Assembly: GCA_963665045.2 (NCBI GenBank)
Contig: CAXXJQ010000009.1
Span: forward strand, 558,001 to 622,000
Reading direction: 5' to 3'
Source of the DNA: JAFGRU01 sp016934985
GTDB lineage: Bacteria; Desulfobacterota; Desulfuromonadia; Desulfuromonadales; JAAYDE01
DNA length: 64,000 nucleotides
Part shown: positions 35,244-44,591 of the stretch, one piece after another
Position numbering within the stretch: position 1 is the stretch's first letter
Layout: the number at the start of each line of letters is the position of its first letter
Made by a program: the position numbers and the translations under genes
Notes under the pieces: generated by a model
Databases searched by the model: none
What the model saw: only the letters and a program-made list of their open reading frames with translations
What the model was told of the DNA's origin: nothing

Positions 35244-37672
35244 AGCGCCATATCTGCATCCACGGCCATTTTTACCAACCCCCCAGGGAAAACCCCTGGC
35301 TGGAAGAAGTGGAACTGCAGGACTCGGCCCAACCCTACCACGACTGGAACCAGCGCATCACCGCGGAATGCTATGCTCCCAATTCCGCTTCCCGCATCCT
35401 CGATGCTGAGGGGCGAATTGTGGATATCGTTAACAATTATTCCAAGATCAGCTTCAATTTCGGGCCAACCCTGCTGTCCTGGCTTGAAAAACACCATCCA
35501 GGTACCTACGCCAAAATCCTCGAAGCCGACGCCGAAAGCATGAAACGGTTTTCCGGCCACGGTTCAGCCCTGGCCCAACCTTACAACCATATCATCATGC
35601 CTCTCGCCAACCGGCAGGACAAGGAGACCCAGATGATCTGGGGCATCCGCGATTTTGTTCACCGTTTCAAGCGCCAGCCCGAGGGAATGTGGCTGCCGGA
35701 AACCGCCGTCGACCTGGAAACCCTGGACCTTATGGCCGATATGGGCATCCGCTTCACCATTCTCGCACCCCATCAGGCCCGCCGCGTCAGAGGCCCCGGC
35801 AAAAACGACTGGCAGGATGTAAGCGAAGCCAGAATTGATCCCAAAACACCCTATTTCTGCACCCTCCCTTCGGGGCGCACCATGAGCTTGTTCTTTTACG
35901 ACGGCCCTATCTCCCGGGAGATAGCCTTCGGCGGCCTGTTGAACAACGGTGAGATTTTCGCTTCCCGTCTGTTCAAGGTGTTCGGCAAAGACGCAAAAGA
36001 CGACCAGCTCATGCATATCGCCACCGACGGTGAAACCTACGGCCACCATCACGCCAATGGAGACATGGCCCTGGCCTACTGTCTCCACCACATCGAATCG
36101 AACAATCTCGCCAACCTGACCATTTACGGCGAATACCTGGAAAAGCATCCGCCGAACCGGGAGGTCGAAATTTTTGAACGTTCCTCCTGGAGCTGCGTCC
36201 ACGGCATCGAACGCTGGCGCAGTGACTGCGGCTGCAACAGCGGCGGCAACCCCGGCTGGAATCAGGCCTGGCGATCCACCCTGCGGTACGGCCTCGATTG
36301 GCTCAGGGACAGCCTGAGCGGCATATTCGAGTCAGGCCTCTCTCAGCATCTGGCCACTCCCTGGCAGGCACGTAACGATTACATAGACTTCGTTCTCGAC
36401 CGCAACCACGAAAACCTCAATGCCTTCCTCGCCAAGTACCAGATCGAGGAGCTTTCGCCGGGCCAACGAATCAAAGTGCTCAAGCTGCTCGAAATGCAGC
36501 GCTACGCCATGCTCATGTTCACCAGCTGCGGCTGGTTTTTCGATGAAATTTCGGGCATTGAAACCATACAGGACATGCGTTACGCAGCCCGCGCAATTCA
36601 GCTTGCCAAAGAAGTTTCCGGCCTCGATTTCGAGGAGGCCTTTTTGAAAATTATGGAAAAAGCCCATAGTAACAACACGGTCTACCTCAATGGACGGGAG
36701 GCCTTCGAAGACCAGGTCAAACCGATGGTCCTCGATCTTCTCAGGGTCGGTGCCCATTTTGCCATATCCTCCCTGTTCAGAGGTTATCCGGAAAAATTCC
36801 GCATCTACTGCTATAGCGCTGAAAGCGCCAAGTACGAACAACTGGAAATGGGCTGGCAGAAAATGGCCCTGGGCCAGACCCGCATCATTTCCGACATCAC
36901 CCAGGAGACCACCATCGTCACATTTGCGGTTCTGCACCTCGGGGAACACAACTTCATCGGTGGCGGCAGATACTGCGCCGGCGAGGCATGCTGGACCGAA
37001 GCCCACGAAGCCATCAAAAGCGCTTTTATGAAAGGGGATATTTCCAGTGTCATAGGCCTCATCGATCAGCACTTCGATTCCCACGATTTCGGTCTCTGGC
37101 ATCTGTTCCGCGATGAACAACGTAGTGTCGTGACGCAAATTCTGGACAAAACCCTCCAAGAAATCGAAAACAACCTGCGGCGGCTCTATTCTGACTACTA
37201 TCCTCTGATGCTGGCCATGCGCAATCTCGCCATTCCCCTCCCCGAGATACTGTCGACCACGGTTAAATACGTTCTCAACAAAGACCTCTCCGCCGTTTTT
37301 GAGGAGGAAACCCTTGATATGGACAGGCTCGGGAAGGTCCTCCAGGAGATCCGGCGCTGGTCTGCCCAGATCGACACTTCAACCCTCGGTTCCCTGGCCG
37401 GGGCACGGATCAACAACCTCATGAACCGCATGGAAAGTGCTCAGGGGGTAAAATCGCTGGTGCTCCTGCGAGAGCTCGAAACCCTGTTCAATGGCTTGGA
37501 GGGTCTTAACCTGCATCTTGATTTATGGCAGGCGCAAAATATCTATTTTTCCCTTATCCATACCGTATTCAAGGACATGCAAAGAAAAGCCGAGCAAGGC
37601 AAGGAGGAAGCGGCGGAATGGGTCTCAGGGTTTGTCCGTCTCGGCGATTACTTTAAACTTAGGATGATCTGA
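35240..37672 (+). CDS. GH57/DUF3536 alpha-glucan-type protein
   Basis: 810 residues. N-terminal GH57 barrel: HICIHGHFYQPPRENPWLE (first conserved GH57 region), MWLPETAVDLETLDLMADMG (putative nucleophile Glu) and HIATDGETYGHHHANGD (putative acid Asp). A Cys-rich CGCNSGGNPGW patch follows near residue 330, then a long helical DUF3536 region to the end. GH57 enzymes act on alpha-glucans (amylase, branching, amylopullulanase); the exact reaction of the DUF3536 type is not known. It sits inside the operon with ATGA and TGATG overlaps on both sides, so it is an obligate partner of the trehalose/glucan pathway. It might supply the debranching step, since no treX/glgX is seen. Confidence 0.88.
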   Translation: MKRHICIHGHFYQPPRENPWLEEVELQDSAQPYHDWNQRITAECYAPNSASRILDAEGRIVDIVNNYSKISFNFGPTLLSWLEKHHPGTYAKILEADAESMKRFSGHGSALAQPYNHIIMPLANRQDKETQMIWGIRDFVHRFKRQPEGMWLPETAVDLETLDLMADMGIRFTILAPHQARRVRGPGKNDWQDVSEARIDPKTPYFCTLPSGRTMSLFFYDGPISREIAFGGLLNNGEIFASRLFKVFGKDAKDDQLMHIATDGETYGHHHANGDMALAYCLHHIESNNLANLTIYGEYLEKHPPNREVEIFERSSWSCVHGIERWRSDCGCNSGGNPGWNQAWRSTLRYGLDWLRDSLSGIFESGLSQHLATPWQARNDYIDFVLDRNHENLNAFLAKYQIEELSPGQRIKVLKLLEMQRYAMLMFTSCGWFFDEISGIETIQDMRYAARAIQLAKEVSGLDFEEAFLKIMEKAHSNNTVYLNGREAFEDQVKPMVLDLLRVGAHFAISSLFRGYPEKFRIYCYSAESAKYEQLEMGWQKMALGQTRIISDITQETTIVTFAVLHLGEHNFIGGGRYCAGEACWTEAHEAIKSAFMKGDISSVIGLIDQHFDSHDFGLWHLFRDEQRSVVTQILDKTLQEIENNLRRLYSDYYPLMLAMRNLAIPLPEILSTTVKYVLNKDLSAVFEEETLDMDRLGKVLQEIRRWSAQIDTSTLGSLAGARINNLMNRMESAQGVKSLVLLRELETLFNGLEGLNLHLDLWQAQNIYFSLIHTVFKDMQRKAEQGKEEAAEWVSGFVRLGDYFKLRMI

Positions 37673-40470
37673 TGCATACACCAACAGCCACTTACCGACT
37701 TCAGTTTTCTCCCGAATTCCGCTTCAGCGAAGCAAAAGAACTCCTGTCTTATCTTTCCGATCTCGGGATATCGGACATCTATGCGTCACCGATTTTCCAG
37801 GCCAGAAAAGGCAGCACACACGGCTATGATATCGTTGACCACAATGCCGTCAACAGTGAACTCGGCTCCATGGAGGAATTCGAGTCACTGCTCCAGTATG
37901 CAGGGTTAAGGGGCCTTGCCTGGCTTCAGGATATCGTGCCCAATCACATGGCCTATCATTCCGACAACCGCATGATCCGCAAGATTCTCGAAGAGGGCCC
38001 GTCTTCGCCATTTGCCGAATACTTCGACATCAACTGGGAGCACCCTTCTGAAAACCTTCAAGGCCGAATTCTAGCACCCTTTCTTGGGAAATTTTATAGT
38101 GAATGCCTGGAAGACGGAGAGCTCAGGATCGGTTTCGACCGCGAAGGATTGTACCTTTGTTACCACGATCTGCGCCTGCCGCTGCTCATAGATTCATATA
38201 TCGACATCCTAGCTTTTAAGATAGAACAACTTGAGGAGGAACTCGGCGCCAACGATCCGGAATACATAAAATACATCGGCACTATTCACTCCCTGGCCCA
38301 GAAACCCCTTGCCGAAGACATGACGCCGGAATCAGGAAATGTCGACTACATCAAATTCCTGCTCTGGAACCTTTACGAAGACACAAGCGCTATCAGGGGG
38401 TTCATCGATAAAAACATCGAAACCTTCAACGGCACACCGGGAAAACCTGAAAGCTTTGACCTCCTTGACCTCTTGCTCTCCAAACAGGTTTTCAGGCTCT
38501 CGTTCTGCAAACTCGCCAATGAAGACATCAACTACCGCCGTTTCTTTACCATCAACGATCTCATTTCCCTGCGCGTGGACCGGGAAAAAGTTTTCGAGAA
38601 CGTTCATAAGTTGGTCTTCAGGCTTATCGACAAAGGACTGATCAGCGGTCTGCGCATCGATCATATCGACGGCCTGATGAATCCCAGTGTCTATCTGGAA
38701 AGACTCAGAGATAAAGAAAAGGAGCTGTTCATCGTCGTTGAAAAAATACTTGCTTTCGAGGAAGATCTTCCCCACTACTGGCCAATCCAGGGCACCACGG
38801 GCTATGATTTTCTGAATGCCGTCAATGGTGTTTTCATTGCGACTGAAAACACCGAAGATTTCGACAAGATCTACAAACAAAGACGCCGCAACCCAGCTTC
38901 TTTTGAAGAAATGGTAATCGAGAAAAAAAGACTCATCAGCGGCCGTTACCTGACCGGCGACATTGACAGCCTGGCCTGCACACTGAAAAGCATTTCGAGC
39001 CAGGACCGCTACGGACGGGACGTGACACCCTACGGTTTGAAACGGGCGCTGGTGGAGGTCATGGGCCGTTTTTCCGTCTATCGGACCTATGTGGAGGAAA
39101 CACGCTCACGCCCCTCGGACCGAAGTTTTATCGAAGATGCCATCGCCAAAGCCCGCGAGGAAAATCCAAATCTTTACTATGAATTAAAATTGATAGGGAA
39201 ATTCATGGCCCTGGCTTTCGATGCCGAAGCGGAGGCCAAGGGCAGACAGCAGGCCCTCGACTTAGTCATGCGTTTCCAGCAGATCACCGGTCCCCTCATG
39301 GCCAAAGGCCTTGAAGACACCTTTTTCTACTGCTACAACCGCCTTCTCTCCTTGAATGAGGTGGGTGGACATCCGGATCGTTTCGGCACCACCATCGAGG
39401 AATTTCATCACTTCAACCGGGAGCGCTTGCGGTCCTGTCCGGCCTCCCTCTCCGCCACCGCAACGCACGATACCAAACGCGGCGAAGACGCACGAGCAAG
39501 ACTGAATGTCCTTTCCGAGATTCCTTCCGAATGGGCATCCGAAATCGAAAAATGGGAGGGCATCAACAAAGCGGCAAAGAAAACGGTGCACGGGAAACCG
39601 GTCCCCGACCGCAACGACGAATACTTTTTCTATCAAACCCTGCTCGCCTCTTATCCTGCAGAGCAGCAGGACCTCAAAGAATACCAAGCGAGAATCCAGG
39701 AGTACCTGCTTAAAGCGGTACGGGAAGCCAAAGTCTTTACCGGTTGGCTAACCCCCGATACGGCATACGAGGAGGCTTTTACGGAATTTGCCGAAACTCT
39801 TCTCAGCGACTCCCCAAAAAGCAAATTTCTGCCGGCCTTTCTGCCCTTTCAGCAAAAGATCGCCCATTTCGGCTACTTGAATTCCCTCTCCCAGACCCTT
39901 CTGAAAATTGCCGCGCCGGGGACTCCTGACTTTTACCAGGGGACAGAACTCTGGGACCTGAGCCTCGTCGACCCGGACAACCGCCGTCCCGTCGATTTCC
40001 AGAAAAGGCGAGCCCTGCTGACCGACCTGGCCAAAACGCCAGCGAACCCAGGTGCGTTTTTTCAGGACCTCCTCACCCATATGGAGGACGGAAGGATCAA
40101 GCTGTTTCTGACTCACAAGGCCCTGCAGGCACGCAAACAAACCCCCGGTCCGTTTCACCACGGCGCGTATATTCCGCTTCAGGCCCAAGGGGTACACCGG
40201 AATCAAGTCATCGCCTTTGCCAGATCTTTCCAGCAAGCCTATATTGTGGCTATTGCACCCCGCTTTTACACGAACCTGGTAACATCTCCACCCGAGCTGC
40301 CCCTTGGCGAAAAGATCTGGGGGGACACAACTGTCTCCCTGCCTGAGAAAGCACCCCACATCTGGGAGAATGCCCTGACCGGGCAAAAATTTGAATGTGA
40401 AAAAACTTTTTCTATCGGCAACATCCTCCACCTTCTACCCGTTGCACTGTTAATCGGCAGGGAGAAATAA
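37672..40470 (+). CDS. treY: Malto-oligosyltrehalose synthase
   Basis: 932 residues. Converts the terminal alpha-1,4 linkage of maltodextrins into an alpha,alpha-1,1 linkage. The N-terminus TATYRLQFSPEFRFSEAKEL and YASPIFQARKGSTHGYDIVD are diagnostic, followed by QDIVPNHMAYHSDN, Asp in SGLRIDHIDGLMNP (near 329), Glu in VVEKILAFEEDLP (near 356) and SATATHDTKRGEDARAR (near 598), then FYQGTELWDLSLVDPDNRRP. Somewhat longer than many TreY because of the central helical insertion. It pairs with treZ two genes upstream. It overlaps the GH57 gene stop by one base and precedes malQ by three bases. Confidence 0.95.
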   Translation: MHTPTATYRLQFSPEFRFSEAKELLSYLSDLGISDIYASPIFQARKGSTHGYDIVDHNAVNSELGSMEEFESLLQYAGLRGLAWLQDIVPNHMAYHSDNRMIRKILEEGPSSPFAEYFDINWEHPSENLQGRILAPFLGKFYSECLEDGELRIGFDREGLYLCYHDLRLPLLIDSYIDILAFKIEQLEEELGANDPEYIKYIGTIHSLAQKPLAEDMTPESGNVDYIKFLLWNLYEDTSAIRGFIDKNIETFNGTPGKPESFDLLDLLLSKQVFRLSFCKLANEDINYRRFFTINDLISLRVDREKVFENVHKLVFRLIDKGLISGLRIDHIDGLMNPSVYLERLRDKEKELFIVVEKILAFEEDLPHYWPIQGTTGYDFLNAVNGVFIATENTEDFDKIYKQRRRNPASFEEMVIEKKRLISGRYLTGDIDSLACTLKSISSQDRYGRDVTPYGLKRALVEVMGRFSVYRTYVEETRSRPSDRSFIEDAIAKAREENPNLYYELKLIGKFMALAFDAEAEAKGRQQALDLVMRFQQITGPLMAKGLEDTFFYCYNRLLSLNEVGGHPDRFGTTIEEFHHFNRERLRSCPASLSATATHDTKRGEDARARLNVLSEIPSEWASEIEKWEGINKAAKKTVHGKPVPDRNDEYFFYQTLLASYPAEQQDLKEYQARIQEYLLKAVREAKVFTGWLTPDTAYEEAFTEFAETLLSDSPKSKFLPAFLPFQQKIAHFGYLNSLSQTLLKIAAPGTPDFYQGTELWDLSLVDPDNRRPVDFQKRRALLTDLAKTPANPGAFFQDLLTHMEDGRIKLFLTHKALQARKQTPGPFHHGAYIPLQAQGVHRNQVIAFARSFQQAYIVAIAPRFYTNLVTSPPELPLGEKIWGDTTVSLPEKAPHIWENALTGQKFECEKTFSIGNILHLLPVALLIGREK

Positions 40471-40473
40471 ATC

Positions 40474-41970
40474 ATGCGAAGAGGCAGCGGCATCCTTTTG
40501 CACATCTCGTCCTTACCATCGAACTTCGGCATCGGCGATATGGGACCGGAAGCTTATCGTTTCGTTGATTTCCTCGCCGAGACCGGGCAGTGCTTCTGGC
40601 AGATATTGCCCCTGAATCCAACCGACCCGGGTACGGGCAGTTCACCCTACCGCAGCTCATCAGCCTTTGCCGGCAACCCGTTTCTGATCAGCCCGGAATT
40701 CCTGCGCGATGAGGGGTGGGTAAGTCCCGACGACATTAACTCTTTTCAAGACCAGACCCCCAACAAGGCAGATTATTTGAATGTTGCCGCTTTTAAAAAC
40801 AGGCTTTTCGAAATCGCCTTTCACCGCTTCCGTGAGAAAAAAGGGGCGAATTTCGAATATGAGCGCTTCTGTGCCGAAAACTCAGAATGGTTGCCTGAAT
40901 TTTCCCTCTTTCATGCCCTTCATGATTTTTTCCAGGGGCGCATATGGACGGAATGGCCGGATGAGTTCAAATTTCGCCATCCCGAGGCATTGGACAGGGT
41001 GCGCACCGATCTCGCCGATAGCATAGAACGAGAGAACTTTCTCCAATTTCTGTTTTTTTCCCAATGGTCGTCTCTGCGAAAATACTGCCACCAGAAAGGC
41101 ATTCACATCATCGGCGACATGCCGATCTACGTGGCCTGGGACAGCGCCGATATCTGGTCCAACCCCGAGCTTTTCAAACTCGACGAACACCGCAACCCCC
41201 TGTTCGTGGCGGGCGTTCCCCCGGATTTCTTCAGTGCTACCGGTCAGCGATGGGGCGACCCGGTCTACAATTGGGAAGCCTCGCGCAATAGCGGCTATTC
41301 CTGGTGGCTGAAACGCATTGAGCAGAACTTCCGTACAGCGGATATCGTTCGCATCGACCATTTCCGGGGTTTTGCCGAGTACTGGGAAATCCCCGCATCG
41401 GAAGAGACGGCTGTCAACGGTCGCTGGGTAGAAGGACCAGGAGCTGATTTTTTCCAGACCCTGCTGAAACGTTTTCCCACTCTTCCCCTGATTGCCGAGG
41501 ATTTGGGGACGATCACCCCCGACGTGCGGGAGCTGATTCACCAGTTTGGTTTTCCAGGCATGAAAGTGCTGCTCTTCGCCTTTGACGACAGCATGCCGCG
41601 CAATCCCTACATCCCTCATAACCACGTCAAAAACGCCATTGTCTATACCGGCACCCACGACAACAATACGGTGCGGGGCTGGTTCGAAAACGATGCCGGG
41701 GATGAGGACAAAAGACGGCTGTTCTCCTATCTGGGACGGGAGCCTTCCCCCACGGAACTCCCATGGGTCCTGATCCGCATGGCCATGACCTCGGTCTGCG
41801 ACGTGGCCATCATCCCAATCCAGGATATTCTCAGCCTGGGCCAGGAAGGGCGCATGAACATGCCCTCGACACCAAGTGGAAACTGGCAGTGGCGCCTCGG
41901 AAAAGAGCTGTTGACAAAAGAGATCCGCCAGAGACTGCGGCAGATCACCGAAATTTCAGGACGCATATAA
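40474..41970 (+). CDS. malQ: 4-alpha-glucanotransferase (amylomaltase)
   Basis: 498 residues, GH77, normal for the short bacterial type. Motifs: GSGILLHISSLPSNFGIGD at the N-terminus, GDMPIYVAWDSADIWSNP, nucleophile Asp in VRIDHFRGFAEYWEIPA (near 293), Glu in LIAEDLGTITPDV (near 341) and YTGTHDNNTVRGWF (near 392). Transfers maltodextrin segments between chains and so recycles short oligosaccharides left by TreYZ. Last gene of the operon; a strong terminator follows 30 bases later. Confidence 0.95.
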   Translation: MRRGSGILLHISSLPSNFGIGDMGPEAYRFVDFLAETGQCFWQILPLNPTDPGTGSSPYRSSSAFAGNPFLISPEFLRDEGWVSPDDINSFQDQTPNKADYLNVAAFKNRLFEIAFHRFREKKGANFEYERFCAENSEWLPEFSLFHALHDFFQGRIWTEWPDEFKFRHPEALDRVRTDLADSIERENFLQFLFFSQWSSLRKYCHQKGIHIIGDMPIYVAWDSADIWSNPELFKLDEHRNPLFVAGVPPDFFSATGQRWGDPVYNWEASRNSGYSWWLKRIEQNFRTADIVRIDHFRGFAEYWEIPASEETAVNGRWVEGPGADFFQTLLKRFPTLPLIAEDLGTITPDVRELIHQFGFPGMKVLLFAFDDSMPRNPYIPHNHVKNAIVYTGTHDNNTVRGWFENDAGDEDKRRLFSYLGREPSPTELPWVLIRMAMTSVCDVAIIPIQDILSLGQEGRMNMPSTPSGNWQWRLGKELLTKEIRQRLRQITEISGRI

Positions 41971-42001
41971 GCTGGACCCTATACCGTGCTGACAAAAAAA
42001 C

Positions 42002-42033
42002 AAAGGCAGGAAGCCGAAGTTTCCTGCCTTTTC
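42002..42033. terminator. Terminator after malQ
   Basis: Perfect 11-bp stem AAAGGCAGGAA / TTCCTGCCTTT (42002-42012, 42021-42031) followed by TT and preceded by a run of A, so it can serve both malQ and the convergent phosphatase gene. Confidence 0.85.
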
Positions 42034-42054
42034 ACCCATATGGAAAGATATGTA

Positions 42055-43251
42055 TCAGCGCTTGAGAAATTCCTCCATTACATCGTTAAGAAAGGTATTA
42101 TCAACAGCTTTGTTCAATTTCCAGGTCAGAGGGCCCTGGCTGTAAACGATGGTGTCAACTCCCGTGTGACCATCACTGGTCCAACCGGGAGCAACGATAT
42201 CGCCCGCTGCAGAAAGGCTGTTGCCAGGCCCGTTGATTCCCATACCGCCGCAGTCATGATCAGCCACAACGATGATCTGAGTTGTGAGTCTTCTCATGGG
42301 CTCGGCCTTAACCCAGTCCAGAACGAACTTGACCGCAGCGTCGAAACCGAGGGTTTCGGCAATTTGACCATTAACGTCGTTGTCATGGTTTTCCCAATCG
42401 ATCTGAGAACCTTCAACCATGAGGAAAAGACCGTCTCTATTTTTCTCAAGGATATCGAGAGCCGCTGCCGTCATTTCCGCAAGAGTAGGCTCAGGATATT
42501 CCAGTTCCGCTCCTAGACCTACGCGGAAAAGTTCCTGAGTCTTGCCACCTGATTTAAAAAGCCCCAGCAATCTTTCTTTACCGCCGTTGACCGCAGCTTC
42601 CATGTCTGCTTTAGTATTTACGACGGCATACCCGGCGTGGGTATATTCAGTAAGCAGGCTGTTGAGCCAATCTCCTTCGGAAGGGCTGAGTTTGCAACTG
42701 CTGCGGTTGCCGGCAATACCGCCACCCAGAAGGACATCAATATCACGGGCGAGAAACTGACGGGCAATTTCTTCTTCACATTTTCGGTTATGCACCGTGG
42801 CACCAAAAGCAGCCGGCGTAGCGTGAGTAATGTCAGATGTCGCTACCAGGCCAGTTGCCATTCCTTTGGATTTGGCAATATCTAAAATGGTAAGTGCCGG
42901 TTCACCATCGCAGGTACCATCGGAATCATCGTCATGACAGGAGATTTCACCATTGTTGAATTTTTCGCCAACGGCCCAGGCCGAAGCGGCAGCGGCGGAA
43001 TCGGTAACCGTGCTGTTTTTGGAATGGGTGCTCTGGTAACCGATGTTATCCAGGGCTTCGAAGTTGAGGCGAGCACCATTGGGACCATTTTTGAAAATAC
43101 GGGCAGCCGTCGTGTTGGAAAGTCCCATGCCATCGGGAACCATGAAAATTATGTTCTTTTGAAAGTCATGAACGTTTTTCCCCAAGAAAGAACAAGCCGT
43201 GAGTACAGCGGCCGAAAAGATGAAAAAAATAATGATGCTGATTTTATTCAT
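42055..43251 (-). CDS. Alkaline phosphatase family lipoprotein
   Basis: 398 residues. Signal peptide ends in VLTAC, a lipobox (Cys20), so the enzyme is expected to be membrane-anchored in the periplasm. Active-site motifs of the PhoA superfamily: metal Asp in FMVPDGMGLSNTTAAR, the phosphorylated Ser in STVTDSAAAASAWAVGEK, ITHATPAAFGATVHNR, MVEGSQIDWENHDND (metal-binding Asp/His), VVADHDCGGMG and TSDGHTGVDT. EISCHDDDSDGTCDGEPA is an acidic insertion that could bind calcium. Lies downstream of yibE/F and phoA on the same strand; related to but clearly different from the second phosphatase at 44592. Confidence 0.92.
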   Translation of the reverse strand: MNKISIIIFFIFSAAVLTACSFLGKNVHDFQKNIIFMVPDGMGLSNTTAARIFKNGPNGARLNFEALDNIGYQSTHSKNSTVTDSAAAASAWAVGEKFNNGEISCHDDDSDGTCDGEPALTILDIAKSKGMATGLVATSDITHATPAAFGATVHNRKCEEEIARQFLARDIDVLLGGGIAGNRSSCKLSPSEGDWLNSLLTEYTHAGYAVVNTKADMEAAVNGGKERLLGLFKSGGKTQELFRVGLGAELEYPEPTLAEMTAAALDILEKNRDGLFLMVEGSQIDWENHDNDVNGQIAETLGFDAAVKFVLDWVKAEPMRRLTTQIIVVADHDCGGMGINGPGNSLSAAGDIVAPGWTSDGHTGVDTIVYSQGPLTWKLNKAVDNTFLNDVMEEFLKR

Positions 43252-43337
43252 GGGCTCTCCTTTTTAAAGTCCTCTTTATAATAATCTTTTTTTGCCTGCT
43301 GGGAAAACTTAGAAAATAAGACCCCTGAAAAATTGAC

Positions 43338-44519
43338 TTACCCCATATCCTGAGCCGGTGGCTTCTGTGCAATTGAAACTGCGGCGTTTTTTGTATCCAA
43401 AGCTCCGCCGTAGCGGAAGAGCAAGCCAGCGACCAACGCTGTGAAAGGGGCAACCGTTACAAGACCGAAGCTCCCCACCAGAATATTCAGTACTTCTGCC
43501 GCCACAAAAGGTGCATTCAAAATGTTGGCTACCGGCAAGCCCTTTGAAATGAAGAGCAAAAACATTGCGATATGGCTGCTCGTATAGGCCAGCAATAACG
43601 TAGTGGTCATCGTGCCGATAACAGCTTGTCCGACCCGTAGCCCTGATCGAAGATGCTCCAGAAAACTGATATCGGGATGCTTGCGTTTGACTTCATCCAT
43701 GCTTGCCGCAATATCCATGGCCAGGTCCATGACCGCACCGGATGATGCAATGAAGACGCTGGCAATAAAAATATCGGTAAGACGCAGGTTGTAATTTCCC
43801 GCGTAAAGAAGAGCTTCGGCAAACGGCCGAACCGCCCCATGAAGCCTGAATGCGCCGGCGAACCAGACCGCCAAGCCGCAGGTAAGGAGTACGCCCATCA
43901 TGGAACCCGCGAAAGTCGCCAGACCACGCCGGTTTATTCCACCAACTGCTAGAGTGATCACCGCCGTAAGTAAAGCGACCACCCCCAGCCCGGTGGGCAG
44001 AGGCGGGTAGCCCAGCAACAACAGTGGGAAATAGAGTTTCCACAACACCACGGCAACAAAGATGAAGGACAACATGGCCTTCAGTCCCGTCACACCCGCG
44101 ACAAGAAGGAGTAGACAACCAAAAAGTGCAATGAGAGCAACTTGAAGACGCAACCGGTAATGACCCCGCACTAGCCCGTTTTGGGGATTACTGTCCTTGT
44201 CAAGGCCGTATTCCACCAAGACGACATCACCTTTTTCGTAGAATTCGTCAATTTCCATCTTACCGGTGAGCATATTTACAATCTTCAGTTCCCGATCCTG
44301 GGCCGGACCGTCAAGCAGCCTGGCGGTCAAAAACTGTTCCTCGGTTTTGACAATCAGATTAATGCGCACCTGACTGTTGTCGACAGCCGTAACCAGCGCC
44401 CGACAATGCACACTCCCCAAGTTTTGGGGGATTTTGGCTAAATCCGTAAAAGCCAGACCCACGGTGATAACCGCGATAACCAGCATAAACAACCATTCAC
44501 TTTTCCCGGACAAATTCAT
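43338..44519 (-). CDS. YibE/F-family membrane protein
   Basis: 393 residues from the ATG at 44519 with AGGAGG directly upstream (a TTG at 44531 lies within the site). One N-terminal membrane helix is followed by a periplasmic beta-rich domain (residues about 35-125; VKTEEQFLTARLLDG, VVLVEYGLDKDSNPQNG) and then seven to eight membrane helices of the YibE/F domain (SGAVMDLAMDIAASMDEVKR, GQAVIGTMTTTLLLAYTSSH). Function of the family is unknown. Flanked by two alkaline phosphatase genes in the same direction, which suggests a link with phosphate or organophosphate handling. Confidence 0.88.
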   Translation of the reverse strand: MNLSGKSEWLFMLVIAVITVGLAFTDLAKIPQNLGSVHCRALVTAVDNSQVRINLIVKTEEQFLTARLLDGPAQDRELKIVNMLTGKMEIDEFYEKGDVVLVEYGLDKDSNPQNGLVRGHYRLRLQVALIALFGCLLLLVAGVTGLKAMLSFIFVAVVLWKLYFPLLLLGYPPLPTGLGVVALLTAVITLAVGGINRRGLATFAGSMMGVLLTCGLAVWFAGAFRLHGAVRPFAEALLYAGNYNLRLTDIFIASVFIASSGAVMDLAMDIAASMDEVKRKHPDISFLEHLRSGLRVGQAVIGTMTTTLLLAYTSSHIAMFLLFISKGLPVANILNAPFVAAEVLNILVGSFGLVTVAPFTALVAGLLFRYGGALDTKNAAVSIAQKPPAQDMG

Positions 44520-44537
44520 ACTCCTCCTCAAAAAGAG

Positions 44538-44566
44538 GAAGCGACGCCCCGTCAGGGCGCCGCTTC
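44538..44566 (-). terminator. Hairpin between phoA and yibE/F
   Basis: GAAGCGACGCCC pairs with GGGCGCCGCTTC (one mismatch); on the minus strand it is followed by CTCTTTTTG. Probably reduces read-through from phoA into yibE/F. Confidence 0.6.
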
Positions 44567-44591
44567 GTTTTCTGTCATCTGTTCAAGACTG

